From assembly GCF_049587675.1 (NCBI RefSeq), contig NZ_JBAVEJ010000133.1, positions 1 through 21,946 of the forward strand: a stretch of DNA of 21,946 nucleotides, written 5' to 3'. This DNA comes from Sulfuricaulis sp049587675 (GTDB taxonomy: Bacteria; Pseudomonadota; Gammaproteobacteria; Acidiferrobacterales; Sulfurifustaceae). The translations under genes were made by a program, and so were the position numbers. Positions 1 to 6,329 of this stretch are shown piece by piece; position 1 is the first letter of the stretch; each line of letters opens with the position of its first letter. Under the pieces are notes generated by a model, which saw nothing but the letters and a program-made list of their open reading frames with translations, had not been told where the DNA came from and made no database searches.

Positions 1-125
1 GTATAGGTGTCGGTGGCGGCTTGAACGTCGTTCACCCCGGTCAATAACAGGATCAGTGCGCCCAGCAGCAAAATACCGGCCGTGGCCAAGCCACGATTTT
101 CCGAAACAGACTGCTTCATGTTCAT
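1..125 (-). CDS. Secreted protein, N-terminal fragment (runs off the left edge)
   Basis: Only the first 41 codons lie in the window. The reading frame begins with ATG at 125 (a second in-frame ATG lies at 119) and encodes a short polar N-region with one Lys and one Arg, a hydrophobic core (TAGILLLGALILL), then NDVQA followed by ATDTY. This is a convincing Sec signal peptide with likely cleavage after VQA. The gene is on the same strand as the pilus cluster, 55 bp after the preceding stop. In Vibrio and Shewanella MSHA clusters the gene after mshP is mshQ, a large secreted protein, so this could be an mshQ counterpart. That rests on position only, because nothing of the mature protein is visible. 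Confidence 0.6.
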   Translation of the reverse strand, partial: MNMKQSVSENRGLATAGILLLGALILLLTGVNDVQAATDTY

Positions 126-180
126 GCTGCTTTATTTCCTGTGCTCAAGTTTTCTTGCGTAGTGGCGATAACATCGAACC

Positions 181-570
181 CTAACGCTCCCGCCGATAAA
201 TTTCGGGTCCTTTTTTTCCATCCTGCTCGCCAGCGGGTTTTGAGTCCGCGTCTTCGGACCGGCTCGGATGCACTGGTGACTCTGTGGTCAGCGGCGCCTC
301 TGAAGGAGAGATGACCTCCGGCGCCGGCTGATTCTGCCTTTCAACTGAATCATAGTTCACGACCCACCACAGCGCGCTGGCCGTACCCGCCACTAATGCG
401 CCGACAAGCCACCACCAGGCAAACTTCGCGCGACCGCGACGCAAGCGTGTCTGCGCCAACAAACTCAGTTCGATCACCGCCAGGCGCCTCGGATCGGGCT
501 CCGTCCCTCGCTCATAGGCCGACGCGATCAGGTCCGTGATTTCGCGTTCAGTCGGTACTTGGCGTTTCAT
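181..570 (-). CDS. Single-pass membrane protein coupled to ECF sigma factor (possible anti-sigma factor)
   Basis: I do not recognise a named family. The 129-residue protein has a charged N-terminal segment of about 45 residues, one hydrophobic membrane segment (WWWLVGALVAGTASALWWVV), and a Pro/Glu/Ser-rich, probably disordered tail ending in IYRRER. The ATG at 570 is preferred over the in-frame GTG at 588 because GGAG lies 5 nt upstream of it. That start overlaps the end of the sigma-factor gene by 23 bp, which indicates translational coupling. Genes coupled in this way to ECF sigma factors commonly encode anti-sigma factors, and the topology (short cytoplasmic N-terminus, one membrane span) fits. 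No zinc-binding HxxxCxxC anti-sigma motif is present, so the role is inferred from context. Confidence 0.65.
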   Translation of the reverse strand: MKRQVPTEREITDLIASAYERGTEPDPRRLAVIELSLLAQTRLRRGRAKFAWWWLVGALVAGTASALWWVVNYDSVERQNQPAPEVISPSEAPLTTESPVHPSRSEDADSKPAGEQDGKKGPEIYRRER

Positions 571-1078
571 CCTCGCTCCAGCATTCACGTAGTTTGGCGA
601 TGGCTTCGGCGCACTGGCGGCGCACCGTGCCCTCCGGCATATCCAGCGCCTGCGCCACCTCCTGATGGCTCAGTCCTATCCAATAACGAAGCAGCAGCAG
701 GTTTTGTTCGCTTTCCGGCAGGCGATTCACCAGTTCGCGCAGATAAGCGGCTTCTTCCCCGGCCGGCCCGCCCGTGTCCTCGGCGGTTTCCTCTGGCAAC
801 GGCTCAGTCGGACGGGCGCGGTCCCGGCGGTAAGCGTCGATCCGCAGGTTAGCGGCGATGCGGTAGAGAAACGCCTTTGGCGCGCGCGGGTCGCGGCACA
901 CGGTCTGAACGAAACGGATGAACGCCTCGGAGACGAGGTCGTAGGCGTCCTCCGGATTACAGCCGCGCGCGACCAGGAATTTCCACAGCCGCGGCGACTG
1001 GCTACGATAAAACTCGCGGAACGCGCCGGCATCGCCGTCGCGGCAATACAGGCGAATGAGATCGGCCGGATCCCGCAT
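548..1078 (-). CDS. ECF-family RNA polymerase sigma factor
   Basis: This 176-residue protein has the two-domain layout of extracytoplasmic-function sigma-70 factors. Region 2 spans about residues 15-85, with a core-binding helix (FREFYRSQSPRLWKFL), PEDAYDLVSEAFIRF, and the -10 recognition helix around FLYRIAANLRIDAYRR. A short acidic linker follows. Region 4 (about residues 112-165) carries the typical LPESEQNLLLLRYW and a helix-turn-helix LSHQEVAQALDMPEGTVR. It starts 13 bp after the mshP-like stop and overlaps the next gene, so it appears to be part of the pilus transcription unit. No strong ribosome-binding site is visible before the ATG, consistent with coupling to the gene before it. Its regulon cannot be read from the window; control of the pilus genes or of the downstream secreted protein is a guess. 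Confidence 0.9.
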   Translation of the reverse strand: MRDPADLIRLYCRDGDAGAFREFYRSQSPRLWKFLVARGCNPEDAYDLVSEAFIRFVQTVCRDPRAPKAFLYRIAANLRIDAYRRDRARPTEPLPEETAEDTGGPAGEEAAYLRELVNRLPESEQNLLLLRYWIGLSHQEVAQALDMPEGTVRRQCAEAIAKLRECWSEDETPSTD

Positions 1079-1091
1079 CGAATAACAAGGT

Positions 1092-1526
1092 TTAGGGAGG
1101 CGCGCTGGTCACGGTGACCTGGATCCGGCGTGAGACATAGTTGGCATCGCCGAAATTGCCGGATGTGGCGGTGGAAGTGATGACATAAACGTTATAGTCC
1201 GGAGGACTACGTTCACGATGCGACGTCGATGTACATTGCACGGTTACGTTAAATCCGTCGAGGCCGGGAACTGACAGCGTGAAGTTCGAAGATGCCACAC
1301 AACTGCTCGTTGGTGGCAACGCCTGGAACGCACCCCATTCAATACCAGCACGCGCCGCGTGATAAGCGCGCGCGCCCTGGACCGCGGCGCTGGCGGTAGC
1401 CCGCTGCATGCCGCCGATGGTCACCATCATGATCCCGAGCAGCGCCAGCACCACGATAATGAAAATGGCCGCGACCAGAGCGAAGCCGCCTTGCTGCTTT
1501 CCGCTCACGGAAAAGGCGTGCTTCAT
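1092..1526 (-). CDS. mshP: MshP-like pilus assembly protein
   Basis: A 144-residue protein with a prepilin-like N-terminus: a short leader ending in QQGG, then FALVAAIFIIVVLALLGIMM, a hydrophobic helix of the PilX/MshP type that lacks the Glu at position 5. Next comes QRATASAAVQGARAYHAARAGIEWG, the conserved segment of this family. The C-terminal part is beta-rich with two Cys. Its start overlaps the mshO-like stop by 4 bp (ATGA), so the two are co-translated. Gene order and the N-terminal pattern support MshP, a minor component thought to act at the pilus tip or in assembly initiation at the inner membrane. The assignment to MshP rather than generic PilX rests on synteny. Confidence 0.8.
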   Translation of the reverse strand: MKHAFSVSGKQQGGFALVAAIFIIVVLALLGIMMVTIGGMQRATASAAVQGARAYHAARAGIEWGAFQALPPTSSCVASSNFTLSVPGLDGFNVTVQCTSTSHRERSPPDYNVYVITSTATSGNFGDANYVSRRIQVTVTSAPP

Positions 1527-2542
1527 GGCGAATTATCCACGTGCACCTGATACAGCAGGCGGACCGTCTCGCCGCTGGCGTCAGCCACGGTGATATCCAG
1601 CGTCACGAGGCCGGCACGCTGATTCGTGCCCGGCGAATAACTGAAGGCGCAACGGGTCACTGGCGTGGTGAGCAAGGCACCAGTGACGGCCGAAAGTGGT
1701 GCCGCTCCGGGATTGGTCGGCTGTGCCGTCGTGATCGCGTAGTTCCTGTAACGCCGTATGTTGCCGCCCGCCCCCCCTGTGCAGAGGTAGGTAATGGGTG
1801 TGTCGACAATAAATACCCGCTGGTTGGGCGAGGCCCAGCGGAACCTGAACGTACCGGCGACGAGCGAAACATGATGCTCGTCAGCACCATCATCATTGTT
1901 GATGCTGAACGACGTTACACCCGGTCTGGTAATCACGTACCTGCTGGGAGCCGGAAGCGAGGACTCATCGCCATCGGCATAGGCGTCCGCCCCGGTGACA
2001 CCCTGGTTGTAAATGGCAAGCCGGGACGGAGGATTTTGCGCAGCCGAGTTGTATGGCAACACGAAGTCCGTCTGGATATTACGGAAGAAACCAATGATAT
2101 TGAATCCGTCATTGTCGGTGGCGTTGATGTGCAGACGATACTGGGGGTCGGCATGAATGTGCCCGCCGGGATTGGTGCCCGGCCCTTCGCGGTAACGCGC
2201 ACCGTCCACCGTGTTGAGCATCTCGATGGCGCAGGTCACGCCCGCGGCGTTGCAGGTAACGTTGTTCACGTTGCCGAGCGAATCGCGGATGCGCACGCTG
2301 TTCGGCAGCGCCCGGCGAATGTCGCGCGCGGTCTGGCGCAGCGCCATTTCGGCGGCGTCCACCAGCTCGGCACGGTGGACTTGCGCCTGGAAGCCCTGGA
2401 TCGGGCTCACGATGAACGAGCCGAGGACCACGGCGATAATACCGGTGATGGTGATCACGACCACGAGTTCGATGAGGGTCACACCCGCGCAACGGCGGAC
2501 GCGCTGGCTTACTGATCGGCGGGAAGAAGGGGTCGTGTGCAT
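1523..2542 (-). CDS. mshO: MshO-like minor prepilin
   Basis: A 339-residue protein with a class III prepilin leader (basic, ending CAG) followed by VTLIELVVVITITGIIAVVLGSFI. The residue after the cleaved Gly is Val rather than the usual Phe, and the Glu at +5 is present. The downstream segment (PIQGFQAQVHRAELVDAAEMALRQTARDIRRALPNSVRI) is characteristic of the MshO/PilW-like large minor pilins. A long beta-rich C-terminal domain follows with several Cys. It starts 8 bp after the mshD-like stop without a clear ribosome-binding site, suggesting translation coupled to mshD. MshO is a minor pilin of the MSHA type IV pilus; order C-D-O-P matches the Vibrio/Shewanella cluster. Confidence 0.85.
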   Translation of the reverse strand: MHTTPSSRRSVSQRVRRCAGVTLIELVVVITITGIIAVVLGSFIVSPIQGFQAQVHRAELVDAAEMALRQTARDIRRALPNSVRIRDSLGNVNNVTCNAAGVTCAIEMLNTVDGARYREGPGTNPGGHIHADPQYRLHINATDNDGFNIIGFFRNIQTDFVLPYNSAAQNPPSRLAIYNQGVTGADAYADGDESSLPAPSRYVITRPGVTSFSINNDDGADEHHVSLVAGTFRFRWASPNQRVFIVDTPITYLCTGGAGGNIRRYRNYAITTAQPTNPGAAPLSAVTGALLTTPVTRCAFSYSPGTNQRAGLVTLDITVADASGETVRLLYQVHVDNSP

Positions 2543-2550
2543 GCGGGAGA

Positions 2551-3021
2551 TCAGTAATTCGTGTGATAGCCACTGATCACGACGGTGCTGCCGGTGGCAA
2601 CCGCCGGCGTTACTGTCACCGTGACGCGTATGGCAGCGGTATTGGGAATGCCATTCAGCGTGGCCGCTATTGCCTGCACCTGCACGGTGTACCCGCCGAG
2701 GCCGTTTATCGGATTGCCGTTCTGGTCACGCGCGCCGACGTCGGTGAAGTTGTAGTCGAGGACGTTATCGTAGGTCGCGCGCGTCTCGCCGACGTTGGTG
2801 CCGTCGGGGTCGGTGAAATTCTTGGTCAGGGCCTCTTCCAGATAGGCCTCCGCGATTGCCGTGGCCTGATGCCAGATCAAGGGATCGGCGCTGGCGCTGG
2901 TGTTGCGAATAAAAACCATCAGCACGCCCGCCAGCGCCACGCCAAGAATGACGATTGCGACAATCAGTTCGACCAGCGTGACGCCGCGCATGCGAAAACG
3001 GAATGTCGGGAATTTCATCAT
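2551..3021 (-). CDS. mshD: MshD-like minor prepilin
   Basis: This 156-residue protein starts with a short basic leader (MMKFPTFRFRMRG) followed by VTLVELIVAIVILGVALAGVL, a canonical prepilin peptidase site with Glu at +5. The next segment, DPLIWHQATAIAEAYLEEAL, is typical of MshD-type minor pilins, in which a run of small and acidic residues continues the pilin helix. The C-terminal half is a beta-rich globular domain. Its ATG overlaps the mshC stop (ATGATG arrangement at 3018-3021), indicating translational coupling. The role is a minor subunit of the MSHA pilus, exported and matured at the inner membrane. Confidence 0.85.
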   Translation of the reverse strand: MMKFPTFRFRMRGVTLVELIVAIVILGVALAGVLMVFIRNTSASADPLIWHQATAIAEAYLEEALTKNFTDPDGTNVGETRATYDNVLDYNFTDVGARDQNGNPINGLGGYTVQVQAIAATLNGIPNTAAIRVTVTVTPAVATGSTVVISGYHTNY

Positions 3022-3476
3022 CGGCTCACGAATCCTGTGGCCGCCACGACCTGGAAAGTCGTGCCGCCGACGTTGATGGATTGGTTGGCCGAGGCGCTGC
3101 CATCAGCGGCGAAGGTAAAATTATGGACGGAAAGCGTCACGCCGGGCGGGGCGGTACGTGTAAAAGTGGCTGCGTTGCCCGAGGGATCGGCGATCGGTGT
3201 GTTGTAAGGGCCCGCGGCGCACGCCGCGGCGTTCGCAGGCCGGTACAGCGTAAAACCTGTTGCCGTGGTCTGCACGCGCACCGGGCAGCCTGTCGCCACC
3301 GCGTACTTTTGCGCATACCGCAGCGTGGACAGCGTTTCCTCGAAAAAGCCGCGCTGGCGGAAAACGTCGACGTCGAAAAACAGCGGTCCGCTCACCGCCG
3401 CGATCAGCGCAATGATGACGATCGTCGCGACCAGCTCGACGAGGGTGAATCCTTTGGAAGAACCGATATGCATCAT
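3018..3476 (-). CDS. mshC: MshC-like minor prepilin
   Basis: From the ATG at 3476 the 152-residue protein has a leader MMHIGSSKG, then FTLVELVATIVIIALIAAVSG, an orthodox type IV prepilin N-terminus. The following PLFFDVDVFRQRGFFEETLS and LRYAQKYAVATGCPVRV are strongly reminiscent of MshC. Two Cys (GCPV and AACAAG) could form a disulfide. The frame stays open to an upstream ATG at 3536, but that would give an unusually long leader containing three Cys, so I prefer 3476 (or the adjacent ATG at 3473). There is no obvious ribosome-binding site. Because a terminator separates it from the major pilin gene, mshC must rely on read-through or on its own promoter within about 140 bp upstream. Confidence 0.85.
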   Translation of the reverse strand: MMHIGSSKGFTLVELVATIVIIALIAAVSGPLFFDVDVFRQRGFFEETLSTLRYAQKYAVATGCPVRVQTTATGFTLYRPANAAACAAGPYNTPIADPSGNAATFTRTAPPGVTLSVHNFTFAADGSASANQSINVGGTTFQVVAATGFVSR

Positions 3477-3613
3477 CGTGCAACGCTTGCAAAAGTCATC
3501 ACACCATACTCCACGGCTTTCTATCCGAAAGTACATCTAAAGATAGTAGAAGCTGTCTCAACAATCTCTCTCAAGGGTGAGTGATTATTGAGATGCAGGA
3601 ATCCCTGTCATGT

Positions 3614-3648
3614 AAAAAAATGGGGCGCTGACTCCATGCCAGCGCCCC
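3614..3648 (-). terminator. Rho-independent terminator of the major pilin gene
   Basis: Read on the minus strand, a perfect 9-bp GC-rich stem (GGGGCGCTG with CAGCGCCCC, positions 3622-3630 and 3640-3648) with a 9-nt loop is followed by A and seven T residues (3620-3614). This is a textbook intrinsic terminator for the mshA-like gene that ends at 3814. Confidence 0.88.
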
Positions 3649-3683
3649 GATTGTGTTGCCATACCGCCGGCCTATGAAATTTT

Positions 3684-3701
3684 CAATCTCGCGAGAGATT
3701 G
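3684..3701 (-). other. Hairpin with GNRA-like loop in the pilin 3' region
   Basis: CAATCTC and GAGATTG form a perfect 7-bp inverted repeat around a 4-nt centre. On the plus strand the loop reads GCGA (GNRA type); on the minus-strand pilin mRNA it reads TCGC. It lies between the pilin stop and the terminator and has no T tract of its own. Confidence 0.55.
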
Positions 3702-3714
3702 TGCCGGTCCTTCC

Positions 3715-3738
3715 CGGCGGCCGCGAACCGCGCCGCCG
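3715..3738 (-). other. Strong GC hairpin in the pilin 3' region
   Basis: CGGCGG (3715-3720) pairs with CCGCCG (3733-3738), and internally CGCG (3722-3725) pairs with CGCG (3729-3732), around a 3-nt loop with one bulged C at 3721. That makes about 10 GC pairs. No T tract follows on either side, so it is not a terminator by itself; it may stabilise or process the pilin transcript. Confidence 0.55.
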
Positions 3739-3787
3739 AACGCAGGAGATTTATCAATCAATCAACAATAATCCTGACTGTTTCATA

Positions 3788-3812
3788 CAACCTGGCTGTT
3801 CAAGACAGGTTG
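3788..3812 (-). other. Hairpin immediately after the pilin stop codon
   Basis: CAACCTG (3788-3794) and CAGGTTG (3806-3812) form a perfect 7-bp stem with an 11-nt loop. It begins one base after the stop codon of the major pilin gene. There is no T tract. Confidence 0.5.
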
Positions 3813-3813
3813 A

Positions 3814-4251
3814 TTACGGGCATCCCGTTGCCCCGCTTTCGACGGTCGCAGTGCCGGTAACCTGGCTATATAAAACGCTGCAAGTACCGCTGACGCCACC
3901 ATTGCTCGGTATGAAACGACTGGTTCCGTCGTACGTGTAGCCTTGTAGATTGGGAATCATAGCAGCGATACCCGTTTGAGCCGCGGCAGCGGGGTAACCA
4001 GATGTAGTGGTAACAACGGTCACGCCATCAATGACAATGCTTGTAGCGGTGGCGCTGCCATTCACAATCCATTGCGCCCGCGCCAGGGCCGCCCCCGAAC
4101 CCACGGCGCCGGCAACGCCTTGCAGGCTTGCCAGGCGCGCCGAACCGGTAAGATTGACGAACCGCGGCAGGGCCGTGGCCGCGAGGAGGCCGAGGATCAC
4201 GATGACCACGACCAGTTCTATAAGAGTAAAACCACTTTGCTGTTTGGACAT
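3814..4251 (-). CDS. mshA: Major type IV pilin, MshA/MshB-like
   Basis: A 145-residue type IVa pilin precursor. The leader MSKQQSG is 7 residues long. The mature protein begins FTLIELVVVIVILGLLAATALPRFVNL, with Glu at +5, the hydrophobic assembly helix, and the PRFVNLT turn seen in MshA-type pilins. The C-terminal half has two Cys (GTCSVL and TGCP) that can form the D-region disulfide, and many Ser/Thr residues that could carry O-glycans. A good ribosome-binding site (AGGAG, 7 nt before ATG) and a strong terminator at 3614-3648 bound it as a separately terminated, probably highly expressed gene, as expected for the major subunit. MshA and MshB pilins are similar, so the exact paralogue is uncertain. 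Confidence 0.88.
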   Translation of the reverse strand: MSKQQSGFTLIELVVVIVILGLLAATALPRFVNLTGSARLASLQGVAGAVGSGAALARAQWIVNGSATATSIVIDGVTVVTTTSGYPAAAAQTGIAAMIPNLQGYTYDGTSRFIPSNGGVSGTCSVLYSQVTGTATVESGATGCP

Positions 4252-4348
4252 GCTCTATCTCCTGCGTAAATAAATTAACGTTGATCTACCACACTGTAGC
4301 AGCTGGATCTCTACCTGCCGCCTTCCATCGTTACCGGCCCCGATATCG

Positions 4349-4912
4349 TCATCGAGACCAGGAATAAGTTTCCACGGGACTCAGGCGCATGCCTTCTATC
4401 TCATCTATGCCCTGATCAAACTTACCGTTCCCGTTTTTATCGCTATAGACCAGCCTCAGCGCAAACCGCGCGCGCGGGGGACTGGACAATCCGCCGGTAA
4501 AAAAACCCTTGTTGCGGACCAAATAAACAAGCGTCTTATCCCGCTTGTCGAAATACCAGTTGCCATCCTCGAGCGACGCCGGATTTGCACCGTCCAGCTC
4601 GCCCAGATAATTACGCGGCACTTCCGCGAGCAGGTCCATCGGATTGCTGCCCTCGTAGGCCCGGAGGTCCACGACCTTCGACTTCACAATACTTTCTGCA
4701 ACCTTCATGCCAATCGCGCTGCGCAGCGTCCCGGCCACGGTTTCCATGGTCACCCGCTCGGCATCCACCATCAGGGCCAGCAAGCGCGAAATCGCCACGA
4801 CCAGCAGGATGGAAATGATCACGATCACAACAACCAATTCCAGCAGGGAAAACCCGTCGCTCGACCGTTTTGGGCGTACCCGAAACCTCGGACCATGGCC
4901 TTCCCGGCTCAC
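4349..4912 (-). CDS. Minor prepilin between mshG and the major pilin (MshB/MshF position), with calcium-loop-like motif
   Basis: This 187-residue protein has a 20-residue basic leader ending in SSDG, then FSLLELVVVIVIISILLVVAISRLL, a prepilin cleavage site and N-terminal helix. The globular part contains NPMDLLAEVPRNYLGEL, GNWYFD and LVYLVRNK. Near the C-terminus is DKNGNGKFDQGIDE (residues 158-171), which resembles an EF-hand or dockerin-like calcium loop (DxNxNGxxD). Its place between mshG and mshA is that of mshF/mshB in Vibrio clusters. Since Vibrio MshF is not, to my memory, a canonical prepilin, I leave the symbol open. About 100 bp separate it from mshG and about 100 bp from the pilin gene. 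Confidence 0.8.
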   Translation of the reverse strand: MSREGHGPRFRVRPKRSSDGFSLLELVVVIVIISILLVVAISRLLALMVDAERVTMETVAGTLRSAIGMKVAESIVKSKVVDLRAYEGSNPMDLLAEVPRNYLGELDGANPASLEDGNWYFDKRDKTLVYLVRNKGFFTGGLSSPPRARFALRLVYSDKNGNGKFDQGIDEIEGMRLSPVETYSWSR

Positions 4913-5012
4913 TTTTTACCTTCCCGCTGTAACAGGTACCTTATGAAAACACAGTAGGTTACGAACCTAAGCTTGTCCAGTTTCTCGATACCCGCCATAA
5001 GCCGCGTCACGA

Positions 5013-6242
5013 TTAGCCTTTGCGCGCAACCTGGACCAAGTCCCACATTGGCAGGAATATGCCCAGCGCCAGAATGAATACCATGATTCCCAGAAACACG
5101 ATCAAAATCGGTTGAATCGCGGTGCTCAGGTTGCGGATGTCGTAATCCACTTCGCGTTCATAATACTCAGCCACGTTGAACATCAGCTCATCCACCGAAC
5201 CGGTTTCCTCGCCCACCGCGATCATCTGGATCACGAGTGATGGGAACATGCCAGTCGCGGCCGCCGTGCGGGCGATCGTCTCGCCGCGCTCGACGCCGTC
5301 GCGCATCTGCACGATGCGATCGCTGATGTAGTCGTTGTCCACGGCGCGACTGACCACCGTCATACCCTGCACCAGCGGCACACCCGACTTCATCATCACC
5401 GCGAGCGCGCGCGCGAAACGGCCGAGCGTGGCTTTATAAATTATATTGCCGATCACGGGAACGCGGAGTTTGAACTTGTGCCAGCGGTAGCGTCCCTCGT
5501 GAGTTCGCACATAGGAACGGACGGCAAAAATGGCGGCGACGAGTGCAAAAAGCATTACCGGCCAGTAAGTGATGGTGAAATTGGATGAAGCGATCAGTAT
5601 CTTCGTCGCCATCGGCAGTTCAATTTTAAATCCGGCGTAAACCTTGGCGAACGTCGGTATGACGAAAATATTGATGATGAAGATGGCGATCAGAATGGCG
5701 GCCACCACGAAAGTCGGATAGCGCGTCGCCGACTTGATGCGGTCGCGTGTGTCCTTCTCACGTTCGAGGTACAGCGCCAACTGCAAGAACACCTCCTGCA
5801 TGCTTCCGGTGGTTTCACCGACCTGAACCATGTTCACGTAAAGCGGCGAAAAGACCTGCGGGTGACGCCGCATGGCGCTGGTGAGATCCAGGCCCGTGTC
5901 GAGGCTCTCACCGAGATTGGAGATGACCTTGGCCAGCGCCGGGTTCTGCGTGGATTCATGCAAGCCCCGCAGGGCCTGCATGATCGGCACACCGGCCTTG
6001 AGCAGGGTGTACATCTGGCGGCTGAAAAGGGCGAGATCCGTCAGGGTGATCTTGCTGCTCGCCGCCAAACGCGCCCGTATCGCGCCGAAGACGTCCGCGC
6101 GCGCCTGAGCGATGACGATATCGATCGGAATCACGCCGCTGTTCAACAGTTGTCCGGCGACGGCGTCGGGCGATGCGGCATCGAGATGTCCGCGCACCGC
6201 CTCGCCGCGTTGATTGCGTCCCTTATATTGAAACAGTGGCAT
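5013..6242 (-). CDS. mshG: MshG, GspF/PilC-family inner-membrane platform protein
   Basis: A 409-residue polytopic protein of the GspF/PilC family. It opens with MPLFQYKGRNQRGEAVRGHLDA, the short N-terminal domain of the family, followed by two homologous T2SSF repeats. Repeat one contains LALFSRQMYTLLKAGVPI and MVQVGETTGSMQEVF; repeat two contains FARALAVMMKSGVPLVQGM and MIAVGEETGSVDELM. Membrane segments follow each repeat (VVAAILIAIFIINIFVIP, and a last one ending FILALGIFLPMWDLV). The protein anchors the pilus machine and couples the ATPase to pilin addition. Its likely ribosome-binding site AGGG (6254-6251), 8 nt from the ATG, is the end of a short dispersed repeat that also occurs near gpsA. 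Confidence 0.92.
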   Translation of the reverse strand: MPLFQYKGRNQRGEAVRGHLDAASPDAVAGQLLNSGVIPIDIVIAQARADVFGAIRARLAASSKITLTDLALFSRQMYTLLKAGVPIMQALRGLHESTQNPALAKVISNLGESLDTGLDLTSAMRRHPQVFSPLYVNMVQVGETTGSMQEVFLQLALYLEREKDTRDRIKSATRYPTFVVAAILIAIFIINIFVIPTFAKVYAGFKIELPMATKILIASSNFTITYWPVMLFALVAAIFAVRSYVRTHEGRYRWHKFKLRVPVIGNIIYKATLGRFARALAVMMKSGVPLVQGMTVVSRAVDNDYISDRIVQMRDGVERGETIARTAAATGMFPSLVIQMIAVGEETGSVDELMFNVAEYYEREVDYDIRNLSTAIQPILIVFLGIMVFILALGIFLPMWDLVQVARKG

Positions 6243-6250
6243 AACGGAAT

Positions 6251-6308
6251 CCCTATTTCATTCGTCCTGACATATGATGAGTAGCCCTACTCGCTTCGCT
6301 CGTTCGTC
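6251..6308 (-). repeat. Dispersed intergenic repeat, copy 1 (two units)
   Basis: In the 87 bp between mshE and mshG, the minus strand carries a full unit at 6308-6285 (GACGAACGAGCGAAGCGAG then TAGGG) and a shortened unit at 6273-6251 beginning ATGTCAGGACGAA and ending ATAGGG. The full unit is identical over 24 bases to 10807-10830 on the plus strand. The ATGTCAGGACGAA stretch is also shared with 10800-10812. Confidence 0.75.
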
Positions 6309-6329
6309 TTAAGAAGATAAGACATCGCC

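Larger units (their letters stand above)
3477..3813. other. Intergenic region between the major pilin and mshC genes
   Basis: This stretch of about 340 bp has no convincing coding sequence. It holds the 3' region of the major pilin mRNA, with four hairpins listed separately, and then the leader of the mshC-D-O-P string. In the minus-strand leader TTGAGA (near 3565-3560) resembles a -35 hexamer, but no good -10 hexamer lies at the right distance, so I do not call a promoter. Confidence 0.6.

Noticed and set aside
1541..2515. Long plus-strand open frame opposite the mshO-like gene
   Set aside because: It is antisense to a clear prepilin gene, with a composition (many His, Arg, Gly, Val) typical of the complementary strand of GC-rich genes, and has no family motif or ribosome-binding site.
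3477..3536. Extended N-terminus for the mshC-like protein
   Set aside because: It would give a leader of about 29 residues with three Cys, abnormal for prepilins; the ATG at 3476 gives a standard leader.
4252..4348. Possible sigma-54 or sigma-70 promoter before the major pilin gene
   Set aside because: I saw no GG-N10-GC pair in the right context and only a 3-of-6 match for a -35 hexamer near a TAATTT; too weak to list.
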